Source: an uncultured Burkholderiales bacterium (lineage in GTDB: Bacteria; Pseudomonadota; Gammaproteobacteria; Burkholderiales; Burkholderiaceae). Taken from it: a stretch of DNA of 64,000 nucleotides. The position numbers were made by a program, and so were the translations under genes. The notes beneath the pieces are model-generated. The model worked only from the letters and a program-made list of their open reading frames with translations. It was not told the DNA's origin and ran no database searches. The stretch lies in the NCBI GenBank assembly GCA_946480465.1, contig CAMLJY010000021.1, forward strand, positions 1-64,000, read 5' to 3'. Positions 49,995 to 57,682 of this stretch are shown in pieces (the stretch's first letter is position 1; each line of letters opens with the position of its first letter).

Positions 49995-50951
49995 ATGAAC
50001 ACCACTGACTTTCAAACTACGCGTCCTTGCACAGGCCGCCGCCGCGGCATGGTCCGTCCCGGCCGCGGCGCGGCGGCGCTGTGGCCCGCCGTGGGCCTGT
50101 GGCTGTGCTGTGCGGGCGCCGTGCAGGCTGCGACGCCACTCCCCGCGGCACCGCTGCAGGCGCTGGGCTGCCTGATCGAGGCGGACCGGGTGGCCGACAT
50201 CGGCAGCCCGGTGATCGGCGTGGTCGAGCGGGTGGACGTCGAGCGCGGCGACCCGGTGCGAAAGGGCCAGGTGCTGGCGGTGCTGCGGGCCGATGTCGAA
50301 CGCGCCGCGCTGGACGTGGCGCGGCTGCGTGCCGAGTCGGGCACCGAGCTGCAGGCGGCCACCGCCAACGCACAGTTCCTGCGCGACCGGCGGCAGCGGG
50401 CCGAGGACCTGTTCAAGCAGCAGTTCATCTCGCAGCAGGCGCTGGACCAGGCGCGCAACGAGAGCGAGGTGGCCGAGCGAAAGCTGGCGCTGGCCCACGA
50501 GCAGCGCCGCGTCTCCAGCCAGGAGCGCGACGTGGCGGCCGCCCAACTGGCGCAACGCCTCATCCGCAGCCCGTTCGACGGCGTGGTGGCCGAGCGCCAC
50601 GTGGGCGTCGGCGAACGGGTGGACGAACGCCCGTTGTTGCGCGTGGCCAAGGTGAACCCGTTGCGCGTGCAACTGGTGCTGCCGGTGGCGCACTACCGGC
50701 GCGTTCGGCTGGGGGACGTGGTGTCCGTGCTGCCCGAGCTGCCCGGCGCGGCCGCCGTGGCTGCGCGCGTGACCATGGTCGACAAGGTATTGGACGCCGC
50801 CAGCAACACCTTTCGCATGCACCTGGAGCTGCCCAACGCCGACGGTGCCTTGCCCGCCGGGTTGCGCTGCCGCGCCGACTTCGGCATGGCCGCCACGCCG
50901 GCCGTGCCGCCGGCCCCCACGCCGCCGGGCGACCGCGGCGCCCTCAACTGA
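49995..50951 (+). CDS. Periplasmic adaptor, HlyD/RND membrane-fusion family
   Basis: A 318-residue exported protein: signal peptide (cleavage near VQAA, about residue 46), lipoyl-type half motif IGSPVIGVVERVDVERGDPV, a long alpha-hairpin (about 95-180, VARLRAESGTELQAATANAQ to RDVAAAQLAQRL), second half IRSPFDGVVAERHVGVGERV and a beta barrel. It resembles adaptors of RND pumps, but no pump or TolC is encoded nearby. It starts 59 bp after the SecA-like gene and ends 44 bp before the giant protein gene. It probably extends the conduit of the M50-HlyD protein toward the outer membrane. Confidence 0.85.
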   Translation: MNTTDFQTTRPCTGRRRGMVRPGRGAAALWPAVGLWLCCAGAVQAATPLPAAPLQALGCLIEADRVADIGSPVIGVVERVDVERGDPVRKGQVLAVLRADVERAALDVARLRAESGTELQAATANAQFLRDRRQRAEDLFKQQFISQQALDQARNESEVAERKLALAHEQRRVSSQERDVAAAQLAQRLIRSPFDGVVAERHVGVGERVDERPLLRVAKVNPLRVQLVLPVAHYRRVRLGDVVSVLPELPGAAAVAARVTMVDKVLDAASNTFRMHLELPNADGALPAGLRCRADFGMAATPAVPPAPTPPGDRGALN

Positions 50952-50995
50952 CGGTGGCCGTGTCGTTCACGCGTCATCCATCCATCCGTACGTCC

Positions 50996-53900
50996 ATGAT
51001 GCTTTCGCGACACCCACTGCCCGAGCGCGCCCGACCGCTGTGCGAGACGCTGGAGCCCCGCATCCTCTACTCGGCCGATGCCGGGGCGCTGATGGGCCTG
51101 GGCGCCGTGGCGGGTGCGGACCTGGCGCAGGTGCGCACGCTGGAAGCGGCGTCGTCCGTGCAGCTTCAGTCGCAGCTGCAGTCACAAGCCCGGTCACAGG
51201 CCCAGGCTGCGCACGAGATCGTCTTCATCGACAGCCGCGTGCCGGAGCCGCTGCGGCTGCTGGAAGAACTGTCGGCGGCGCGCGGCGCGGGTGCGGCCTT
51301 GGAGCTGGTCATGATCGACGCCGGCGAGAGCGGGCTGGCGCAGATCGGCCGTGTGCTGGCCGGTGAACGCGGCGTGTCGGCGGTGCACATCGTCTCTCAC
51401 GGCAGTGCCGGCCTGCTGCAGATCGGCGACACCCGGCTCGACACGGCCGAGCTGGCCCGCCATCCCGATGCACTGCTGCCGTGGCGCGAAGCCCTGGCGC
51501 CGGACGCTGACTTGCTGCTTTATGGATGCGACGTGGCGCGGGGCGAGGAGGGCGTGCACTTCGTTGCCGCGCTGGCCGCGGTCACGGGGGCCGACGTGGC
51601 GGCCAGCACCAACCGCACCGGCAGCACGGCCCTGGGGGGCGATTGGGTGCTGGAACACCACAGCGGCCGCATCGAGGCCATGGGGCTGGCGGTGCGGGCC
51701 GATGGCGCCTGGACCGGCATGCTGGAGATCAAGGCGGGCGCCGGCTCCACCTCGGTGGCGACCACCGGTGCCGCCATCCTCAGCGTGGACCATGTGGTGC
51801 CCGGCACAGGTGCCGACCTGCTGCTGATCGTCGGCGTGGCAATCGACGATCCATCCGTCACGGTGACCAGCGCCACCTATGGCGGCGTGGCGCTGACCCC
51901 GGTCGGGCGCGTGGCCGGCGCGCAGGCGGTGGAGTTGTGGCAGCTGGTGGCGCCGGCGCCGGGCACGGGCAGCGTGGTCGTCAACTTCAGTGCCAGCACG
52001 GCCGCTGCCATCGGGGCCAGCAGCTTTTCAGGCGTGGACCAGGCGCAGCCCACGGCGGGCTTCGCCGGCGCCAGCGGCACGGGCACCGTGTCGTCCGTCG
52101 ATGTCGCCAGCGAGGTGGGCGGGCTGGTGGTGGACCTCAGCATCCTTCAGGACAACCCTTCCGCGTCGGCGGGATCGGGGCAGATCACCCTGTGGCTGCG
52201 CAGCAACGCAGAACTGCGCGCCCGGTCCACGGCGGAGCCGGGCGCGGCGACCGTCACGATGAGCACCAACCTCAGCACCGCCGCGGCCTGGAGCCACGCC
52301 GCGGTGTCCCTGCGCCCCGCGGGCGCGGGTGGCGGTGGCGGTGGCGGTGGCGGGAACGCGGCGCCGGTGGTCACCACCACCGCGACCCCGCTCGCCTACG
52401 CCGAGAACGCGGGTGCCTTGGTGGTCGACGGCGCGGTGCAGGTCAGCGATGCCGACGGCGGCAACCTGGCGGGCGCCACGCTCAGCCTTGCGGGTTACGT
52501 GCCGGGGGAGGACGTGCTGGGCTTCACCCCGCAATCCGGCATCACCGGCCTGTGGGACTCCGGCGCCGGCGTGCTCACGCTCAGCGGCAGTGCCAGCGTG
52601 GCGCAGTACCAGGCGGCACTGCGGTCGGTGACCTACAGCAACGCTTCAGAGTCGCCCGGCACTGCCGCCCGCAGCGTGTCCATCAGCGTCAGCGACGGCC
52701 AGGCCAGCAGCGCGGCCAGTGCGCGTGCCATCACCGTGTCGTCCGACAACGATGCACCGGTGATCACCGGCCTGCCGACCCATGTGAGCGTCAACGAGGC
52801 CAGCACCGGCGTGCTCACCGTCACCGCGTCCGACCCCGACCATCCCGCCGGCAGCCTGAGCTACAGCCTGTCCAGTTCGCCGGACCAGGCGCGCTTCACG
52901 ATCGACCCGGTCACCGGCGCGCTGAGCTTCTCGGGTCCGCCTGACTTCGAGTCGCCCGCGGATGCGGATGCCGACAACGAGTACGTCGTCGGCGTCCAGG
53001 TGTCCGACGGCAGCCTGAGCGGCCAGGCGCTCCTGCGCGTGTCCGTGCTGCCGGTCAACGAACACTCGCCGGCCATCACCAGCGACGGCGGCGGCGCAGC
53101 GGGCGCCATCACGGTCACCGAGGGCAGCACCGCCGTCACCAGCGTGCAGGCCAGCGATGCCGACCTGCCTGCGCCGGCACTGAGCTACAGCATCGCCGGC
53201 GGTGCCGACGCGGGACGCTTCAGCATCCATGGCGTGAGCGGCGCCTTGACCTTCATCGCCGCGCCCAGTTTCGCCGCGCCGACCGATGCGAACGCGGACA
53301 ACGTCTACGAAGTGACCGTGCGTGCATCCGACGGCAGTCTCAGCGCGCACCAGGCGCTGAGCATCACGGTGGCCGACCCGAACCAGGTCGCGCCCGTCAT
53401 CACCAGCGACGGCGGCGGGGCCGGCGCCACCCTGAACCGGCCCGAAAACACATTGAGCGTGACGACGGTCCATGCCACCGACGCCGATGGCACGCTGCCC
53501 ACCTACGCCATTGCCGGCGGCGCGGATGCCGCCCGCTTCAGCATCGACCCGGTGAGCGGCGCGCTCTCCTTCGTGCTGGCGCCCAACGTCGAGGCGCCCA
53601 CCGACGCCGGCTCGGACAACGTGTATGACGTGGTCGTGCGTGCCGGCGACGGTGAGCACGAAGACCTGCAGGCGCTGGCGATCCAGGTCACGCCGCTGAA
53701 CGAAGCGGCGCCCGTCATCACCAGCCTCGGCGGCGGCGCCGTCGCGACCATCAGCCAGCCGGAGGGGCAGTCGGGGGTGCTCGTCGTCACGGCGGCGGAC
53801 GCCGACCTGCCCGCTGCGGCCTTGAGTTACTCGATCGTCGGCGGCGCGGACGCGGCGCTGTTCAGCATCGATGCCGCGACCGGCGCGCTGGCCTTCATCA

Positions 53901-56900
53901 GTCCGCCGGTGCATGCCCAGCCCGGCGATGCAGACCGGCACAACAGCTACGAGGTGATGCTGCGGGTCAGCGACGGCCAGCTGAGCGACACCCAGCAGGT
54001 CACGGTCATCGTGACACCCAGCAGCAACGCCGCGCCCGTGATCGGCAGCGGCGGGGGCGGGGCCACCGCCCTCATCGCCATCGCCGAAGGCACCAGCGCC
54101 GTCACGGTGGTGACTGCCACGGATGGCGACCTGCCGGCGCAGACCCTGAGCTACAGCCTGGCCGGCGGCGCCGATGCGGCGCGTTTCGCGATCGATGCGG
54201 TGTCCGGTGCGCTCGTCTTCATCCAGGCGCCCGATGCGGAGGCGCCGGCCGATGCCGATGCGGACAACCTCTACGAGCTGGTGGTCCGCGTCAGCGACGG
54301 CTCGGCGACCGACACGCAGGTGCTGCAGGTGCGGGTGCTGGGCGTGAACGAGCACGCGCCGGTCATCAGCAGTCCGGGTGGCGGTGCCGGCGCCGCGCTG
54401 GACGTGGTGGAGGGCAGCGCCTTCGTGGCCACCATCGTCGCCAGCGATGCCGACCTGCCGGCCGAGGCCCTGGCTTATGCCATCAGCGGAGGCGCCGATG
54501 CGGCGCGCTTCCTCATCGACCCGGCCACCGGCGCGCTGAGCTTCGTGGCCGCGCCCGATTTCGAAAGTCCTCAGGACACGAACGCCGACAACCGGTACCT
54601 GCTGACGGTTGAAGTGAGCGACGGCAGCCGCAGCACCGAGCGGGCGCTCGAGGTGAACGTCACGCCGCTGAACGAAGCGGCGCCGCGCATCACGAGCGAC
54701 GGTGCCGGGGCCTCGGCCACCCTGGTGGTGGTGGAGAACACCACCACCGTGACCACGGTGCGGGCGATTGATGCCGACCTGCCGGCGCCATCCATCACCT
54801 ACGGCATCGCCGGCGGCGCGGACGCGGCGCTGTTCGTCATCGACAGCGGCACCGGCGCGCTGCGCTTTGCGCAGGCCCCCGTGCACGGCAGCCCGCGTGA
54901 CGCCGATGCGGACAACGTGTATGCCGTCTCGGTGCGGGCCAGCGACGGCAGCCTGCAGGACACGCAGCAGCTGCTGGTCACGGTGGCGCGGTTCAACGAA
55001 CGCACGCCGGTCATCACATCCAACGGCGGCGGTGCCACGGCGGCCGTCAGCGTGGCCGAGAACAGTCGGTTGGTCACGGTGGTGACTGCCACGGATGGCG
55101 ACCTGCCGGCGCAGACCCTGAGCTACAGCCTGGCCGGCGGCGCCGATGCGGCGCGTTTCGCGATCGATGCGGTGTCCGGTGCGCTCGTCTTCATCCAGGC
55201 GCCCGATGCGGAGGCGCCGGCCGATGCCGATGCGGACAACCTCTACGAGCTGGTGGTCCGCGTCAGCGACGGCTCGGCGACCGACACGCAGGTGCTGCAG
55301 GTGCGGGTGCTGGGCGTGAACGAGCACGCGCCGGTCATCAGCAGTCCGGGTGGCGGTGCCGGCGCCGCGCTGGACGTGGTGGAGGGCAGCGCCTTCGTGG
55401 CCACCATCGTCGCCAGCGATGCCGACCTGCCGGCCGAGGCCCTGGCTTATGCCATCAGCGGAGGCGCCGATGCGGCGCGCTTCCTCATCGACCCGGCCAC
55501 CGGCGCGCTGAGCTTCGTGGCCGCGCCCGATTTCGAAAGTCCTCAGGACACGAACGCCGACAACCGGTACCTGCTGACGGTTGAAGTGAGCGACGGCAGC
55601 CGCAGCACCGCGCGGGCGCTCGAGGTGAACGTCACGCCGCTGAACGAAGCGGCGCCGCGCATCACCAGCGACGGTGCCGGGGCCTCGGCCACCCTGGTGG
55701 TGGTGGAGAACACCGCCGCGGTGACCACGGTGCGGGCGATCGATGCCGACCTGCCGGCGCCAGCCATCACCTACGGCATCGCCGGCGGCGCGGACGGCGC
55801 GCGCTTCACCATCGATCCCGCCAGCGGCGTGCTGTCTCTCGTGCAGGTGCCCGACTTCGAGCTGCCGGCCGACGCCGATGGCGACAACCGTTATGAGGTG
55901 GTCGTGCGCGCCAGCGACGGCAGCCTGTGGGCCACCCAGTCGCTCACGGTGCGGGTGGACCCGGTCAACGAACATGCGCCGCGCTTCGACGGACCTGCCG
56001 GCGTGCTGCACCTGCCTGAGAACCAGGCGCATGTTGCGACCCTCGCCGCGCACGACGCCGACCTGCCGCCGGCGCAGCTGGTCTACACCCTGGCCGGAGG
56101 CGCCGATGTGCAGCGCTTCAGCATCGACCCGGCCAGTGGCGCCCTGCGCTTCGTGCAGGCACCCGATGCCGAGCGCCCCGCCGATGCCGGTGCCGACAAC
56201 ACCTACCAGGTGGTGGTGCAGGTTTCGGACGGCTTGTACGGCAGCCGCCGCGCGATCGACGTGCACGTCATCGACGTGGACGAAACGCCGCGTGCGGCGG
56301 ACCACGCCGCCACGGTGGCCGAGGGTGGGGCGGTGACCGTGAACCTGCCGGCCGGCGCGGCGTCCTACACGCCGCCCGCAGGCCCGGCGGCGCAGGTGGT
56401 GTCCGGCCCGGCGCACGGCAGCCTGGCGCTGCGGCCCGACGGCCGCATCGTCTACACGCACGACGGCAGTGAGACGGCCGCCGACATCTTCACCTACCGC
56501 CTGAATGACACGTCAGGCGCCGTGTCGGCCACGGCTACGGTGCGCATCCGGGTCACACCCGTGAACGACGCGCCGGTCGTCACCGCGGCCACGCTGGCCG
56601 TGCAGGGCGGGCAGGGCGTGCTGCCGGGCCCGGCGAACCTGGCCGCCACCGACGCCGACCATGCCGCGCCCGGCCTGTTGTTCCAGGTGTCTGCGCTGGT
56701 CCATGGCCGCTTCGAATGGCTGGCGGCACCCGGCATGGCCATCGCCGAGTTCACGCAGGCGGATCTCGCCGCCGGGCGTGTGCGCTTCGTCGCCACCAGC
56801 GCCACCGAAGCCAGTGCGTTCAACATCGCGGCCTTCGACGGGGCCGCGCTTAGCACCGTGGTGGAGGCAGACATCCGCTTCACACCAGCGCCGCGGCCGC

Positions 56901-57682
56901 CGGTGGCCGACCCGCTGGCGGAAGTGCCCACGACGGCTCCTGCGCCGAAACCGCCGGACCCCGTGGCGCCGGTCTCCGCACCGGCGCCGGCGGCCACCGC
57001 TGCGGCCCCCACGCCGGTGCCCGGGCCAGCGCCGGCCGGGCCATCCAACGGCGACGACAGCGAGCCCGCGACGCCCGCTGCCACCGAGCCCGCCGGTCCC
57101 GTGGTGCGCGCGCCGGCCCCCGCCTTGACCATGCCGGCCGATGCCAGCCTCCGTCGCACGGTGATGGACGCGCCGGCCGTCATGCGCAGCCGGGCGGCAA
57201 ACGTCGAACCCGCGCCGGGCGTGGTGCTGGCCAGCTTCGCGGCCCAGGTCGAATCGGGCGTGCCGGACCCCTGGGGCCGTGTTGCCGAGCCCGGGCTGAC
57301 GCTGGCGGCCGCACCTTTTGCGAGGCAGGACTCCGGCCTGTTCCGGCGCGCCGGAACGGACGACGGGCCGCCCGCCACCATGGCGCCGGAGGGCCAGGCG
57401 GCCGCGGCAGCCGCGCCCCAGGCCCTGACGCTGGCCGAGGTTTCGCAGATCACCGGTCTGGCGCTCACGGCGGGCACCGTGTGGTGGGCGCTGCGCGCCG
57501 GCGGCCTGCTCGCCGGCCTGCTGGTGACCCTGCCCGTGTGGCGCCACGCCGACCTGTTGGCCGTGCTGCCCGACGACGCGGCCGATGACGCCTGGGACCT
57601 GGCCGACGACGAGGCTGTGCGCGACGAGCAAGCCGTCGGCCACCTGCTCGAGCCGGGCGCCGGCAGCGGGGAGCGCGAATGA
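50996..57682 (+). CDS. Giant LEPR-motif / DUF4347 / cadherin-repeat surface protein
   Basis: A 2228-residue protein. The N-terminus has no classical signal peptide but carries LEPRILYSAD (19-28), which I recognise as the LEPR-XLL motif of large secreted proteins. DUF4347 follows (about 75-226) with HIVSHG (131-136) and YGCDVA (from 176), a His/Cys pair like clan CD proteases. Next come a beta-rich region (about 240-440), a nine-Gly linker, one Ig/cadherin-like unit, and 11 cadherin-type repeats of about 105-108 residues (about 586-1763) with Asp-rich Ca2+ sites such as DADADN. The rest is a VCBS-like domain, a CSPG-like domain, a Pro-rich stretch (about 1965-2060), a transmembrane helix (about 2154-2182) and an acidic tail. 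No RTX repeats were seen. It is probably an adhesin exported by the genes before it. The ATG at 50996 is assumed; a GTG at 50954 is possible. Confidence 0.87.
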   Translation: MMLSRHPLPERARPLCETLEPRILYSADAGALMGLGAVAGADLAQVRTLEAASSVQLQSQLQSQARSQAQAAHEIVFIDSRVPEPLRLLEELSAARGAGAALELVMIDAGESGLAQIGRVLAGERGVSAVHIVSHGSAGLLQIGDTRLDTAELARHPDALLPWREALAPDADLLLYGCDVARGEEGVHFVAALAAVTGADVAASTNRTGSTALGGDWVLEHHSGRIEAMGLAVRADGAWTGMLEIKAGAGSTSVATTGAAILSVDHVVPGTGADLLLIVGVAIDDPSVTVTSATYGGVALTPVGRVAGAQAVELWQLVAPAPGTGSVVVNFSASTAAAIGASSFSGVDQAQPTAGFAGASGTGTVSSVDVASEVGGLVVDLSILQDNPSASAGSGQITLWLRSNAELRARSTAEPGAATVTMSTNLSTAAAWSHAAVSLRPAGAGGGGGGGGGNAAPVVTTTATPLAYAENAGALVVDGAVQVSDADGGNLAGATLSLAGYVPGEDVLGFTPQSGITGLWDSGAGVLTLSGSASVAQYQAALRSVTYSNASESPGTAARSVSISVSDGQASSAASARAITVSSDNDAPVITGLPTHVSVNEASTGVLTVTASDPDHPAGSLSYSLSSSPDQARFTIDPVTGALSFSGPPDFESPADADADNEYVVGVQVSDGSLSGQALLRVSVLPVNEHSPAITSDGGGAAGAITVTEGSTAVTSVQASDADLPAPALSYSIAGGADAGRFSIHGVSGALTFIAAPSFAAPTDANADNVYEVTVRASDGSLSAHQALSITVADPNQVAPVITSDGGGAGATLNRPENTLSVTTVHATDADGTLPTYAIAGGADAARFSIDPVSGALSFVLAPNVEAPTDAGSDNVYDVVVRAGDGEHEDLQALAIQVTPLNEAAPVITSLGGGAVATISQPEGQSGVLVVTAADADLPAAALSYSIVGGADAALFSIDAATGALAFISPPVHAQPGDADRHNSYEVMLRVSDGQLSDTQQVTVIVTPSSNAAPVIGSGGGGATALIAIAEGTSAVTVVTATDGDLPAQTLSYSLAGGADAARFAIDAVSGALVFIQAPDAEAPADADADNLYELVVRVSDGSATDTQVLQVRVLGVNEHAPVISSPGGGAGAALDVVEGSAFVATIVASDADLPAEALAYAISGGADAARFLIDPATGALSFVAAPDFESPQDTNADNRYLLTVEVSDGSRSTERALEVNVTPLNEAAPRITSDGAGASATLVVVENTTTVTTVRAIDADLPAPSITYGIAGGADAALFVIDSGTGALRFAQAPVHGSPRDADADNVYAVSVRASDGSLQDTQQLLVTVARFNERTPVITSNGGGATAAVSVAENSRLVTVVTATDGDLPAQTLSYSLAGGADAARFAIDAVSGALVFIQAPDAEAPADADADNLYELVVRVSDGSATDTQVLQVRVLGVNEHAPVISSPGGGAGAALDVVEGSAFVATIVASDADLPAEALAYAISGGADAARFLIDPATGALSFVAAPDFESPQDTNADNRYLLTVEVSDGSRSTARALEVNVTPLNEAAPRITSDGAGASATLVVVENTAAVTTVRAIDADLPAPAITYGIAGGADGARFTIDPASGVLSLVQVPDFELPADADGDNRYEVVVRASDGSLWATQSLTVRVDPVNEHAPRFDGPAGVLHLPENQAHVATLAAHDADLPPAQLVYTLAGGADVQRFSIDPASGALRFVQAPDAERPADAGADNTYQVVVQVSDGLYGSRRAIDVHVIDVDETPRAADHAATVAEGGAVTVNLPAGAASYTPPAGPAAQVVSGPAHGSLALRPDGRIVYTHDGSETAADIFTYRLNDTSGAVSATATVRIRVTPVNDAPVVTAATLAVQGGQGVLPGPANLAATDADHAAPGLLFQVSALVHGRFEWLAAPGMAIAEFTQADLAAGRVRFVATSATEASAFNIAAFDGAALSTVVEADIRFTPAPRPPVADPLAEVPTTAPAPKPPDPVAPVSAPAPAATAAAPTPVPGPAPAGPSNGDDSEPATPAATEPAGPVVRAPAPALTMPADASLRRTVMDAPAVMRSRAANVEPAPGVVLASFAAQVESGVPDPWGRVAEPGLTLAAAPFARQDSGLFRRAGTDDGPPATMAPEGQAAAAAAPQALTLAEVSQITGLALTAGTVWWALRAGGLLAGLLVTLPVWRHADLLAVLPDDAADDAWDLADDEAVRDEQAVGHLLEPGAGSGERE
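54101..54824 (+). repeat. Long direct repeat, copy 1 (within the giant gene)
   Basis: About 724 bp nearly identical to 55073-55796; the first ~540 bp appear identical by eye and only a handful of substitutions occur after that. It encodes cadherin-type repeat 5 (most of it), repeat 6 and the first part of repeat 7. The offset is 972 bp, exactly 324 codons or three repeat units. Confidence 0.93.
55073..55796 (+). repeat. Long direct repeat, copy 2 (within the giant gene)
   Basis: Second copy of the block at 54101-54824, encoding repeats 8, 9 and part of 10. The near identity at silent positions points to recent duplication or gene conversion, whereas the other cadherin repeats are well diverged at DNA level. 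Confidence 0.93.

Noticed and set aside
44305..50951. Classical type I secretion (HlyB/HlyD/TolC) or RND efflux pump
   Set aside because: No ABC ATPase, RND permease or outer-membrane channel is encoded, and the cargo lacks RTX repeats.
50027..50995. In-frame upstream extension of the giant surface protein
   Set aside because: It overlaps the adaptor gene in another frame and reads as Arg/Gly-rich shadow; the LEPR motif sits a normal distance from the ATG at 50996.
54101..55796. CRISPR or IS origin of the long repeat
   Set aside because: The repeat is in frame, encodes cadherin-type modules and has no terminal inverted repeats or spacers.
52646..56461. 1271-codon open frame on the minus strand
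   Set aside because: It is antisense to the cadherin repeats; its Arg/His/Gly-rich sequence is what GC-rich codons give in the opposite frame, with no domain or ribosome site.
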